DNA from: Opitutus sp. GAS368
Lineage (GTDB): Bacteria > Verrucomicrobiota > Verrucomicrobiia > Opitutales > Opitutaceae
Direction: 5' to 3'
DNA: 64,000 bases
NCBI GenBank assembly: GCA_945903465.1
Contig: CAMDOF010000002.1
Coordinates: forward strand, 1 to 64,000
The position numbers were made by a program, and so were the translations under genes. Numbering within the stretch: position 1 is the stretch's first letter; each line of letters starts with the position of its first letter. The notes below the pieces were generated by a model, which was not told where the DNA came from, did no database searches, and saw nothing but the letters and a program-made list of their open reading frames with translations. Shown piece by piece: positions 37,139 through 47,557 of this stretch.

Positions 37139-40100
37139 CTACAGGTCGAACTTAACCTGGAAAATGTATAACGAGGGATCAACGATTCTAAACGCGAGCG
37201 GCGAGCCGTCCGGAAACGCTCCCACAGGCTGCAGGCGACCATTTTCCCCAAGGTTCCGCGCGTTAAACTGAAGGGTTGCACCCACTTTATTCGAAAATAA
37301 TTTCAGGCGGTAACTCACGAACGCATCCACGTAGTAATGCGCCTTGTCGTAAATTGGCCGAGTTGGATCGAGCTCCGTAATCGATGCAGGAAATTTCTGC
37401 ACTCCGTAATAACCGATGCCCGCTTTGTCCTCCCATCGCAGCGCACCACCCACGCTCACATTCTTCAAAATGCGGTGTTGCGTCAGCCCCGCCAGTTGCA
37501 GGCTATTGGAAATTTTAAGACGATATTTACGAATCTGAGGGTTCGCTTTACCTTGCTGCTGGAGCAGAATTTTCAGTGGTAGGTCCACGTTGTTGGTGAA
37601 GGCCTGATGCGGCGTGGTCCCCCCATAGCTCGTGTCCCACCAAAGGGTACCCGTTCGCGGGTCGCGGATCGTCGTCCAAACCGGCAGGCGGTGCGCAATC
37701 CAATCGGTCGTCGAGGTGGAGACATTCGTATTCGTGGTCTCGGTTTCGGAAAAGGACGACTGCACGGTCCAATACCGCGTCGGATTAAAATTCAGTTCAA
37801 ACTCGGTGCCGCGGGCTTCCACATCTTGCGTCGCGGAGATACCGGGGTCGGGGAGTTGCAACTCATTCTGCTCATCTACCGAAAGGCCGGTTTGGCGAGC
37901 AATCTCTGCTTGGACCTGCGCAGCGCTGAATGACGGGTTAAACTGCGTGATCCAGGTCCGCGCGTTGTTCACGAGCTGCCAAGCATCACTCTGAAAGACA
38001 TCCAATCTCAGAACGCGCTGGGCCAGCGTAGCCGCGTCGCTCCCTCGCGTCTTGATGCGCTTCGTTTCGAAGCGGTTCACTCGCAAAATAAACTTCCCGT
38101 CGTTCAGATTCAGCCAAAAGCCCCCATCGCGCCCTTCTCCTGTCGAATTAGGCAGCACGTTGCGAAAGACATCCTGCTGTGGGCCCTGGGGATTAAAGCT
38201 GTCCGATTGGTTATAGGTTAAAGTCAGGCCATTCAATCCCCGCGCCGCGAAACCGAGCACGCCGCTTTGCTCGCGCGCGCGCCGAATAAAACTCAAATCA
38301 CGGAAGGGCCGCACCACCGCGCCGGCCGTCCGCGTGCGCCCGCCATTGGTCGCATAATCACCCGCTGCCCAACCGTTCATCACTTGGTAATTAAAGTCGC
38401 GGCCATCTGCGGTGAGGGCGCGGGGCTCGAGCCCGCGTTTATCCTGCACGGTATCATCCCGCAGCCCAAAGGTCGTGACCAAGCGCCCGTTAAGAAACAG
38501 GCTTTGCACCACCGCGCCTTTCGTCCGGTTTATCGTCTGCGAATTACTGCCGCCCCCCGCGCTGTCGAGCGTCGGTCTCTGGTCAAGTTGCGCCACCTCG
38601 CTTTGAAATACCCCCGTGGCGGCATTGCCCCACACATAAGTCGCAGGACCGTAGTTGAACGTGCTCGGTGCATAGTCGACGTTCGTCCCCGTCGCATCAC
38701 CTAGGTAATAGCGAAAATAACCGCGGAAACGCGCCGCGGCCGCGACCTGGCCGCCGGTGATACTACTGTTGAGCGCGGGGAGCGTGCCGGCCGGCACCCA
38801 GGAATGATTCGAGGCGAGAACATCGCGGTAGCTGAAGCGCCGTGTGATCGCATAACTGTATTCTTGGTATCCAGTCGCCTGATGCAAACCAAGCCAACTT
38901 AAGACATTCTTCTCTTGCGTGAGATCGAGTCTGTAGGCGAGTTGGCCGCGCCAGGTTTCGCTACGCCCGGGAATCCACTGGGTTAAGGGTGCGTCAAGTC
39001 CGATATAGGGTCGGCCAAAAAACGGGTTCGTCCGGCCGTCGAGGAGCCGGGCGTTGACATCCACGAGCAACTGATTGCTCGCCCCGGTTCCAAAAATATT
39101 TCGCTGATAGCGGAGAGAGTCCTCACGGGCCCAGTCGACTTGACCGACGAGCGTGTGTCGCGGCGTGTTCAGAAAAATTTGCTGGAGCTGCCAGCGATAA
39201 ACCAAGGTGCGATCCATCAACCGATTCATCGCGCCAAGATTAAAGCGCGACCAATCGTAGTAGGTTTTGTCTTGGATCGACGGCGTAGTCGTGAAGAGCG
39301 GTTGATTGGTAAAGCGACCCGAAGCAACCCCGGTGGCCGAATTAGCCCCCATGTAGCGGTTGCTCGAATTACCGGCCAGTGGCGTGAGCCCAGTATTGCC
39401 CGTGGGGGCCGTCCAATAGGCAATTGCCCCGTTTTCGATAAACAGGTAGCTCCGGTCGTTACCAGAAAACGACCGCTGAAAAACATCCGGGATGGTGCTA
39501 TCACTCGTGAGGGCCGTCCGCGTCGCCGCGGGGCCCGGACCATTGAGGCCATAAGCAATCCCGTTAAGGGTGTAAGTCGAGGTGACCGGATCCCAAGCGG
39601 GGCGGCCGCTCTGAAGCCAGTAGGCCAAGCCGTCGCGCGGCATGAGCGTGTTCGGGCGGTTACCATTCATCCGGTAGTAGGCGTAGGACGCGTTGACCGT
39701 CGTCCCGGCAAACGGCTGGAACTTCACCATGCCATTATACCGAATTGAATCGGTCCCGGACGGTTTTCGGACATAGCCATCGTGCTGCGCGGCGCCACTG
39801 AAACGAAGCGCCAGCCGATTTTTCCAGAGCACGCGGTTGGCATCTAAATCGAAACGATAGCCGCCCACGCTATCGGCGCGAGTCCCCGATTGTGTTTTAT
39901 TTTTGGATACATTGGCGACCGCCGGCAGCAGATTAAGCGTGCCGCCCGCACTCCCCAAGCCAAAGACATTGGCATTCGGCCCTCGGCTGATTTCGACGCC
40001 ATCAATATTTAGCGGATCCACCGGGGTGAGCCCCGAAAGCCCGACATTTCCCATGGAGAGATTGGCCGAACCGATGCCGCGCACGCGATTCGCACCGCGC

Positions 40101-40471
40101 GGATTATTCATCACGTTATCGGCGACGTGGCCGCTATTGTTCACGGCAAAATCAGTATAGTCGCCACTGCCCTCCGTGCTGACCGCGTAAAGAAAGATAT
40201 CATTAATATCGAGCATGGCGAAGTCAGCCATTTGCTCCTTGGTCATGACCGTAATCGCCGCCCCGATGTCTTCCAACTTGGAATTGAGCCGAGTTCCCGA
40301 CATCGCATTACCGGAAAAATAACCTTGGGCCTCCGCGACAACCTCGAAGGGAGTTAGTTGGACAGGAGGCTTGGGGCGCTCGGCATTTTCGCTCGCGGGC
40401 GACGGCACGATCGTCTGAGCGCCCGCGATACTCACGATGAGCCCAATGAAAGGGAGATAACGATTATTCAT
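37139..40471 (-). CDS. TonB-dependent outer-membrane receptor
   Basis: The 1110-residue protein imports a large substrate across the outer membrane using TonB energy. It has a signal peptide (MNNRYLPFIGLIVSIAGAQ), a TonB-box-like LTPFEVVAEAQGYF segment, a plug domain (MSGTRLNSKLEDIGAAITVMTKEQM to RVRGIGSANLSM and GVEISRGPNANVFGLGSAGG), and a 22-strand beta barrel ending in LYIFQVKFDL, with the usual terminal aromatic and hydrophobic residues. Opitutaceae use many such receptors for plant-type glycans. The start at 40471 is set by the signal peptide, though the frame is open upstream. The next gene upstream (40765-42108, same strand) is a Tat-exported oxidoreductase. Confidence 0.88.
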   Translation of the reverse strand: MNNRYLPFIGLIVSIAGAQTIVPSPASENAERPKPPVQLTPFEVVAEAQGYFSGNAMSGTRLNSKLEDIGAAITVMTKEQMADFAMLDINDIFLYAVSTEGSGDYTDFAVNNSGHVADNVMNNPRGANRVRGIGSANLSMGNVGLSGLTPVDPLNIDGVEISRGPNANVFGLGSAGGTLNLLPAVANVSKNKTQSGTRADSVGGYRFDLDANRVLWKNRLALRFSGAAQHDGYVRKPSGTDSIRYNGMVKFQPFAGTTVNASYAYYRMNGNRPNTLMPRDGLAYWLQSGRPAWDPVTSTYTLNGIAYGLNGPGPAATRTALTSDSTIPDVFQRSFSGNDRSYLFIENGAIAYWTAPTGNTGLTPLAGNSSNRYMGANSATGVASGRFTNQPLFTTTPSIQDKTYYDWSRFNLGAMNRLMDRTLVYRWQLQQIFLNTPRHTLVGQVDWAREDSLRYQRNIFGTGASNQLLVDVNARLLDGRTNPFFGRPYIGLDAPLTQWIPGRSETWRGQLAYRLDLTQEKNVLSWLGLHQATGYQEYSYAITRRFSYRDVLASNHSWVPAGTLPALNSSITGGQVAAAARFRGYFRYYLGDATGTNVDYAPSTFNYGPATYVWGNAATGVFQSEVAQLDQRPTLDSAGGGSNSQTINRTKGAVVQSLFLNGRLVTTFGLRDDTVQDKRGLEPRALTADGRDFNYQVMNGWAAGDYATNGGRTRTAGAVVRPFRDLSFIRRAREQSGVLGFAARGLNGLTLTYNQSDSFNPQGPQQDVFRNVLPNSTGEGRDGGFWLNLNDGKFILRVNRFETKRIKTRGSDAATLAQRVLRLDVFQSDAWQLVNNARTWITQFNPSFSAAQVQAEIARQTGLSVDEQNELQLPDPGISATQDVEARGTEFELNFNPTRYWTVQSSFSETETTNTNVSTSTTDWIAHRLPVWTTIRDPRTGTLWWDTSYGGTTPHQAFTNNVDLPLKILLQQQGKANPQIRKYRLKISNSLQLAGLTQHRILKNVSVGGALRWEDKAGIGYYGVQKFPASITELDPTRPIYDKAHYYVDAFVSYRLKLFSNKVGATLQFNARNLGENGRLQPVGAFPDGSPLAFRIVDPSLYIFQVKFDL

Positions 40472-40764
40472 GAGAAAGTTCGCCAAGGGAAAAAAGTAAC
40501 CGAAAGAACGTGCCGCGCTGAAACGGGAAACCCAGGCCGGAACGTTCCCCGCGGATCGATCGACGAGAGACCGAGCGCCGCGCTCCCAGCGAGACGGCCG
40601 GCCCCGTGTGCAACCGGCGGAGGGCACCACGCCCGACGCCGTACGCGCACTGCACCGCGAAAGCCCAGCGCACCGCCACCCCAAAACCGCTTAAGCAAGC
40701 ACCGGAACACTCCTGCCTGGACAACCACGGGCACAACCCTTGGAGCAAGTAATTTTCCAGCATT

Positions 40765-42108
40765 TCAAACCGTCGTGAGTTTCGGCACCACGAAACCCGG
40801 ACGATATTCGCGCGTGAGCGATTTATTGAAACGGTCATCCTTAAACCGCTCGGTCTTGGGATCAAATTCGAGGGAGTGCCCGACCCGGAAAGCCAGATTG
40901 CCCAAGTGGCAGTGGGCGCATGAGACGTGGGCGTCACGCGGACTCATCGGAACATCCTCCGGTTTGCGCGAACGCACGGCATCGAAGAAGCGCTTGAAGC
41001 GGTCCGCCTTTACCCCATTGGGCGCATCGGCTGGCAGCGGGATGGCCTCGCGTGGCCCACTCTTCACCTCCTTGTAGGTGAAAAATCCTTTACCGACGAC
41101 GTACATGCCCTTGGTCCCGAAGAAGCTGTTGCCGCAATTACCGCCATCGGCCTCCTCGAAGGAGCCGAGATTCCGCACTTCAAAAGTCATGATGGTCCCG
41201 TCGCCGTAGCCGAACGTCGTCGCCTGCGTGTTGGGGGTCTGGCCATCGTCATCGAGACCGAAACGCCCGCCCGCGCTATACACGCTGCTCGGCATGCCGC
41301 CGTTGTGACCCCAGCAGGCAATGTCCATTTGGTGCACCCCTTGGTTGCCGATCTCGCCGTTGCCGTATTCCCAAGAATAGTGCCAATCGTAGTGCACCCA
41401 CAGTCCCGGCTTTTGCGACCGCGTGCTATTCGCTTGAAAGGGCTGCTCGCGCGCGGGCCCTTGCCAAAGATTCCAATCTAAAGACGACGGCGCCGGCCCC
41501 GCTCGCCCCCGACCGATTGAGCCGCGGTTGCCATTTTTATAAACGTAGCCTCGCGACTCGATGATCTTCCCGATGAACCCAGAATGGATGAGCCGCATAT
41601 CGCGAACCAAGGTTGCATTCGACCGGCTCTGCGTGCCGTGCTGAAGGATGCGACCATATTTCTTCGCGGCCGCCATCACCTGCTGCCCCTCAAAAATATT
41701 ATGCGACATCGGCTTTTCAACGTAGACATCTTTGCCGGCCTCCATCGCCCAGATCGACGCGAGCGCATGCCAATGATTCGGCGTGGCAATCGTCACGGCA
41801 TCGATGTCGGACTGCTGTAAAGCCTCGCGCATATCTTGATAAACCTTCGGGGCCTTCCCTTGGGCGGACTCGACGGTCTTGACGCCCTTGGCCCGCACCT
41901 GCGCATCCACGTCACAGAGCGCCACATACTCGGCGTCGTCCTTCATCGTGAGGATGTCCTTAATGTGGGAACCGCCTTGGCCGTTAAAACCGATCGTACA
42001 TACTCGCACGCGATTATTGGCACCAAAAACTTTTCCCTGCGCTTTCATGCCGGCCACGATCACGGCGGCCGCGGAGGAGCCAAGGAAATGTCGACGAGTA
42101 AGTTTCAT
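40765..42108 (-). CDS. Tat-exported Gfo/Idh/MocA family oxidoreductase
   Basis: The 447-residue protein starts MKLTRRHFLGSSAAAVIVAGM, a twin-arginine signal (TRRHFLG). The NAD(P)-binding Rossmann domain follows (RVCTIGFNGQGGSHIKDIL, EYVALCDVD), then DIDAVTIATPNHWHA and VYVEKPMSHN, where the EKP lysine is the catalytic residue of the family. The C-terminal domain contains WHYSWEYGNGEIGNQGVHQMDIACW and SCAHCHLGNLAFRVGHSLEFDPKTE, typical of planctomycete and verrucomicrobial members. Export by Tat, already folded with cofactor, suggests oxidation or reduction of sugar derivatives in the periplasm. It is upstream of the TonB receptor on the same strand (gap 293 bases) and similar in type to 42752-44116. 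Confidence 0.9.
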   Translation of the reverse strand: MKLTRRHFLGSSAAAVIVAGMKAQGKVFGANNRVRVCTIGFNGQGGSHIKDILTMKDDAEYVALCDVDAQVRAKGVKTVESAQGKAPKVYQDMREALQQSDIDAVTIATPNHWHALASIWAMEAGKDVYVEKPMSHNIFEGQQVMAAAKKYGRILQHGTQSRSNATLVRDMRLIHSGFIGKIIESRGYVYKNGNRGSIGRGRAGPAPSSLDWNLWQGPAREQPFQANSTRSQKPGLWVHYDWHYSWEYGNGEIGNQGVHQMDIACWGHNGGMPSSVYSAGGRFGLDDDGQTPNTQATTFGYGDGTIMTFEVRNLGSFEEADGGNCGNSFFGTKGMYVVGKGFFTYKEVKSGPREAIPLPADAPNGVKADRFKRFFDAVRSRKPEDVPMSPRDAHVSCAHCHLGNLAFRVGHSLEFDPKTERFKDDRFNKSLTREYRPGFVVPKLTTV

Positions 42109-42751
42109 AATGGGTAGCTTGGCCAGAGGCCGCAGCGTGATGGGAATGAGGGGCTGAGAAGTTTTAGAAGACCGCCGAACGAACAGCGGCGTAGGGTGAA
42201 TGAAAGGGGAACCAAACCATGACGGGCCCGTGCCGATCCTGCCGATGACGCCACTAACCGCCGCGGCAACTCGACACCCAAGATTCGTCCCTCCGAAAAC
42301 AGCCGAGCGCGAGCTTAAATAATTCCCAACGGGCAGGTCCCCATTGGGGCGCAGGCGAATCTCAACTCATTCTTCGCCGGTCGGCAACGGACCGACGCTC
42401 TTGTCACGACCGATCTCCTCCCTCAAAAAAACCTTCGCACCCGCCGATCATGCAATCCGTTGCCCGATTTTATGAGCAACCTAAGATCAGCGCCTGATTT
42501 GAGCCGTAACACCAACAACCGCTTGCGCACGCCGGCAACCTCAGTGGAGAGAATCGTCCGAAAAAATCCTCCCGATGCCATCCTCAAGGCCGTTTGGGTT
42601 GGGGCCGACCCACGGGGCCCGCGTGATCACTGGGAACCTCGAATTTCTACTGAGAACCGACAACCGGCCAACTCGGATAACCTTCAATCGATAGATTAAA
42701 AGCGGGCGAGCGACCCATCAAAGATGAAACCAGACGCGGTCGCGCTATCGT
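42109..42751. other. Gene-free stretch between two oxidoreductase genes
   Basis: About 640 bases without a supported gene. It must contain the promoter of the oxidoreductase gene that ends at 40765. A small forward frame at 42460-42699 has no family character and weak coding signs. I see no repeat or structure worth calling. Confidence 0.5.
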
Positions 42752-44116
42752 TTATAAACTCCAGCCATCGCGGTACGGAGTGTGGAGCAGGTCGTCGGCG
42801 GCGGGGTTATTTACGAACTGCAGTTTGGCCGAATCCCATGCGAGGCGCTGGTTGGGCAAACGCATCGCGAGGACGCCAAGGAGGACGGTCTCGGTGAGAG
42901 CGCCGCCGTATTCAAAAGTCGAGCACGGGGGCGGCGCGCCAGGGCCGGCCTTACAAGCGCGGAGCCAGTCGGCTTCGTGAGACCCGGTGACGCGAGGCAG
43001 CGTTTTTTCCGGGCGCACAAGTTCCTTCATGCGCGTTTCCGGCAGGAGGCGGAGGCCACCCGCACCGTGGGAGCCGTGAAGCAGCGTGCCTTTGTCGCCG
43101 ATGATGAGGGCGCCGCTACCGGGAAGTTTGCGGCCGGGTTCGAGGTCGGCTGGAATCGGCGGCTGGAGGCGGCCGTCATACCAGGTGAGTGCGACGGGCG
43201 GGCGGGCGCCGCGGGCGGGAAACTGGTAACGGACGATCGAGGCGCGCGGAAACGTTTGGGAACTCACTTCTTTTTCCCAATGGGTCGTGGTGGCTTCGAC
43301 GGAAGTCGGCGCGCCCAAGTCGAGCGCCCAAAACGCGGGGTCGATGATGTGACACCCCATGTCGCCGAGCGGACCGGTGCCGAAGTCGAGCCACGCACGC
43401 CACTTCAACGGGTGGTAGTCAGGATGATACGATCGATGGGCGACGGGGCCGAGCCAGAGATCCCAATCGAGGGTAGCGGGTACGGGCGGCGTCTCTTTGG
43501 ACTGAGCCTGCACGGCGAAGTTGGACCACGGATCGCCGCCGACGGGGCGGTCGGTCCACGCGTGCACCTCGCGTACGTCCCCAATGACGCCAGCGGCGAG
43601 CCATTCTTTGAGGAGTCGGATCGACTCGGAAGAGTGGCCTTGGTTGCCCATCTGCGTTTGCACTTTGGCCCGGCGGGCGGCCTCGGTGATCGTGCGGGCT
43701 TCGCGGATGGTATGCGTGAGCGGCTTTTGGCAGTAGACATGTTTGCCAGCAGCCAGCGCGGCTAGGGTGATGACGGCGTGGGTATGGTCGGGAGTGGCAA
43801 TAATGACGGCGTCAATGTCCTTTTGCTTTTCCAACATCTCGCGGTAGTCAACGTAGGTTTTCGCCGCCGGGTAGCGCGCGAACGTTGACGCGGCATATTC
43901 GGAATCGACGTCGCAGAGCGCGACGATGTTTTCCCCGGCGCAGGCCTTGAGATTGGCGACGCCCTGGCCCTTGGCGCCGACGCCGATGGCCGCGAGGTTA
44001 AGTTGATTGCTCGGGGCCCCGGCGCCAAAGAGGTGGCCGCGGAAAAACTGGAAGCCGAAGGTGGCGGTGGCCGAGGCTGCGAGGAAGTTTCGGCGAGTGG
44101 GGAGCGGGTGTTTCAT
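42752..44116 (-). CDS. Tat-exported Gfo/Idh/MocA family oxidoreductase
   Basis: The 454-residue protein starts MKHPLPTRRNFLAASATATFG, a Tat signal (TRRNFLA). The Rossmann region is LAAIGVGAKGQGVANLKACAGENIVALCDVD; DIDAVIIATPDHTHAVITLAALAAGKHVYCQKPLTHT gives the catalytic lysine of the QKP form (usual EKP). The C-terminal domain includes WHPLKWRAWLDFGTGPLGDMGCHIIDPAFW, which is the substrate-pocket segment. It shares the architecture of 40765-42108 but is clearly a different subgroup. It lies 181 bases upstream-side of the frameshifted TonB receptor on the same strand, so all three may respond to the same substrate. No partner dehydrogenase cofactor gene is nearby. Confidence 0.9.
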   Translation of the reverse strand: MKHPLPTRRNFLAASATATFGFQFFRGHLFGAGAPSNQLNLAAIGVGAKGQGVANLKACAGENIVALCDVDSEYAASTFARYPAAKTYVDYREMLEKQKDIDAVIIATPDHTHAVITLAALAAGKHVYCQKPLTHTIREARTITEAARRAKVQTQMGNQGHSSESIRLLKEWLAAGVIGDVREVHAWTDRPVGGDPWSNFAVQAQSKETPPVPATLDWDLWLGPVAHRSYHPDYHPLKWRAWLDFGTGPLGDMGCHIIDPAFWALDLGAPTSVEATTTHWEKEVSSQTFPRASIVRYQFPARGARPPVALTWYDGRLQPPIPADLEPGRKLPGSGALIIGDKGTLLHGSHGAGGLRLLPETRMKELVRPEKTLPRVTGSHEADWLRACKAGPGAPPPCSTFEYGGALTETVLLGVLAMRLPNQRLAWDSAKLQFVNNPAADDLLHTPYRDGWSL

Positions 44117-44297
44117 GAGCGAAGGGGGCAGCGCAAGGCGAGGACAGGACGCATCGGGAAGATAAGCCCCAGTCCGGGCCGCGCGGCAAGCGCAAGGTGG
44201 ACGAACCGCAGTGGTCCGAGCAGTCCCCTCCTGAGCGGCTAAGCCGGTGGCACGGGACTGCCGGCCTCTAAAGTCGAGGCGCCGGAGGACACCTCCA

Positions 44298-47200
44298 TTA
44301 GAAGGTTACCGTCGTCGTGAACGCGTAGCGGCGCGGGGTTTGGAAGACGTAACTGAATTGCTGGGTCTCGCTAGCATCGGTCAGGATCGGTTTCGATTCG
44401 TCGAGCAGGTTATCGACATTAATCTGGACTTTGATCGTGCGAGATTTTTTGAAGCGCCACTCGTAGGCGAGCATGGCATTGGCGAGGGTGTAGGCAGGTC
44501 CGTAGATGATGGCATTCTTCCTCGTGGTATCGAAACCGACGACCCCCTTGCCACGGTAATTGGCACCGCCGCCGACCGTGAGGCCACGCAGAATCCCTTC
44601 GCTGCTCCGGAACGAATAGGCGGTGAAAAAATTCCCCGTATATTCACGCAATTGCCGTCGCGTGGACCCGGCGCCGGCGGTGATAGCACGGTAAATCGTA
44701 TCCACCTCGCGGAGCGCGGTGAGCACGGTGGCCGGGCCGCCGGTGACCGGATCAGGATTGGGGATGCTAGTGACGATTTCGCTACCGAGCGGCTTGGTGG
44801 CGTTTTGCATCCACAGAGCGCGGTTGCTCTCGAGGTAGACCCCGTTGCGCGGGTAGAGCGAAGAGGCGATCTGGTGGGTTTGCGCGCCGTTGATGGCGAC
44901 GCGCCAGTTGCCGGTGGGATTGGCGGTGATTTCGACCTCGGTGGCCTTGCCGCTTAAGTCCAGGCTGTCGGACGCGGCTCCACGCTGGAGGTTGGACTGG
45001 CCGATGGCGCGCCAGATCGAGTTCATAAAATTGTTGAAGTTGTTATCGTAACCGACCGCGGCGTTGGCGTCATCGGTGGTGTAGCGGGCAATCGAAGCGT
45101 TGACCTTGTTGTCCCAAAGACGGAAGCGCAGACCGTAATCTCGGCCCTCGCCCTTGCGGTTGCCGATGAGGGCACCGTTGATGTCCTGGTCGGTCTGCGG
45201 CCGGAAGCTGTTCGACTGGTTGTAAAATACCGCGAGCCACGAAAGTGGATGTAAAACCGTGCCGAAAGTTTTGGTGTCGCCCTGATTAAACGCTTTCTGG
45301 CCGTTCATTTGTCGGCGGGGATAGAGGCGCGTCACGGCGGCGCGGTTGTTATTCAAGTCGCCGTCGTTCTCAGTATCGATGGTGTCGGTCCAGACGCGGA
45401 GTCGGTCGCGGCGCAGGCCGCCGGTGACAACCACACGGCCATCGAACCACCGGCTCTGGGAAGCGAGCTTCGAGGTATCGGTTCGGGCGAGGAAATCGCG
45501 GCTGGTATCGCCGACGCGGACCATGCCTTCGGTGATGCCGCCCTGGCCGGCGAGGCGGTAGCGGTTGGGATCGGCGAGACCGTGCCCGCGAGGATCGGGC
45601 TTCGAGAAATCGAGATAGGTGCGGCGGATAATCTGATTATTGCCGCTCGAGAGATCGAGCGGGAAGGTGGCGGTGCCGACGGGAGTGGTGTTGCGGTTGT
45701 CGAGGGTGTCGTCGCGGTTGAACACATTGGTGCGGCTGACGAGCGCGGCGAGATCGTGTCGGCCGAGCCAACGATTACGGGGGGTGAGATCGAGCCGGTA
45801 GGAGGTTGTCAGGCGGTAGTCGTCGATCGTCCGGTCGGCAATCAGGAGGCCGTAATTGCGGCCCTCAATATAATAGCGGCCGAGGTTTGGATTGGGTTCG
45901 GTGGCGGTGACGATGCCGAGAGCGTTGCTGGCGACGGGGCGCACGGCGTTGGGATCGACGAGCAGGACAACCTCGCCAAAGCCGGTCGGCCGATTCTGGG
46001 AGCGTGACTCGCGCTGCCGGTTGAAGGCGGCCTCGATGGAGAAGTTGTCGCCGAGGCGTTGTTCGAGGAAACCGGCGTAGTTAAAATAGTAAAAGTCATT
46101 GGTCCAACCCGGGCTCGTGATTGCGGCCCAGCGGGGCAGCTTGGATTCATCGAGCACCGAGGCACCGATATTGGCGAGGGCGCTGGCGCGGGGGCCGACG
46201 CTGGCGATCCGACTGCCGTTCCAACTCACTGGAGCGCCCCCGGAAAACGGATCCCAGACTGCCGGGGCAACCGTGTTGGCCGTCGTGCCGTTGACCGCCT
46301 GGCCGTAGGTGTTGGCAATGAGCCGACCGGCGGTCTCCCAACCGACGAACCCCTCCCTCGCGGGATAAGGCTGGGCGTGTAGCTGATCGACGTCCCCGTA
46401 TTGGCCATCGAAGCGAATTTCTGTGCTTTTAAAAGGCCGATACGTGGCGGCGAGCGCGCCCGCGCGACGTTCCGAGGTCTTGAACTCGCGCAGTCATTCT
46501 TGTCGTGCCACAGCAGATTCGCACGGACCGCGAGTTTGTCTTTCAACAAGGTTCTACTGAAATCGTATTCGACGCGGTGATCGTCCCAGCTGCCGATGCG
46601 GGTGCGCAAAAGGTTTAAATCTTGGCCGATGATCGCGCGCTTGCTCGACGTGTTGACGATGCCGCCGGGAGCACCCACGCCGAAAAGCACCGAGTTGGGC
46701 CCGCGCGAGAAATCGATGCGCTCGACGTTGAACACATCGGACGAGAGCCGCCATGTGAAGTAGTTGCGACCGACGGCAGCATCAATGAAGCCGCGGATCT
46801 GGATATTAACATCGTTGGCGACGAGGAAATTACCGGTGTAGTTGCTGGTATCCTCGGAGGCGTTGAGGGCGAAATTCAGCGAGGATTTGACATCGAGAAT
46901 TCCGAGGTCGGAAAGGAATTCGGAGGTGAAAACGGAGATCGCCGCGGGTGTGTCCCAGATTTCGGAATTCAGGCGCGTGCCGGCGAGTGTACTGGAGGCG
47001 ACGTAGCCGGAATCGCGGGAGGTATTTACCTGAAAGGGACTAAGGACGACGGCATTTTCTTTCGGTGCGGGATAGGCGGTCGGCGCCTCGGTGGCAGTCA
47101 ATGGCGCGAGCCAGCCGGCGAGAACGGCGATAAAAGTGCGAGAGGTTTTCATAGGATTTTCTTCTAATTTGGGTTGCGTCAGAGAGACAGGCGCGTCCTT

Positions 47201-47542
47201 CGGCGCCGCTAATTCGGTTGAGCGCCTGCGACTCACGACGAGGGCTCCGGTGGCGGGGTCCTGCGCGGCTTCGAGCACGGAGCCAGCGAGCAACTGGGTG
47301 ACGGCGTCGACCGGCGGATACTCACCTTGCAGCGCGTTCGTGCGCACGCCGGCGGTCGAAGTGCGGGAGAAAAGCACTTCAAGACCAGACTGGGTGGCGA
47401 AGAGTCGCAGCGTGTGTTCGGCAGCGTCGGCGGGCAGATTGAAGCGCCGGCGGACCCCGTCGACCGCGGAGACGCGGGGGATTGCCGCGCAGAGCAGGAA
47501 GAGAAGTAAAAATAGGCGCAAGGATGGTGTTAGGCGAGCCAT
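44298..47542 (-). pseudogene. STN-domain TonB-dependent receptor (FecA-like), frameshifted
   Basis: The receptor is readable in two frames: the N-terminal part ends at 46226 and the C-terminal part opens at 46229. A single missing base near 46490-46492 explains it: before it the product reads LLWHDKND, and the shifted frame continues EFKTSERRAGALAATYRPFK up to the second part, with NDWREF as the likely original. Parts in order: signal peptide (MARLTPSLRLFLLLFLLCAA), STN signalling domain (FNLPADAAEHTLRLFATQSG), an internal signal-like segment (MKTSRTFIAVLAGW) near residue 130, plug (LSPFQVNTSRDSGYVASSTLAGTRLNS) and barrel. The STN domain fits the adjoining FecR and ECF sigma genes. It may be a real mutation or a sequencing error. 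Confidence 0.8.
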
Positions 47543-47557
47543 GGCGGACGCAGAGCG

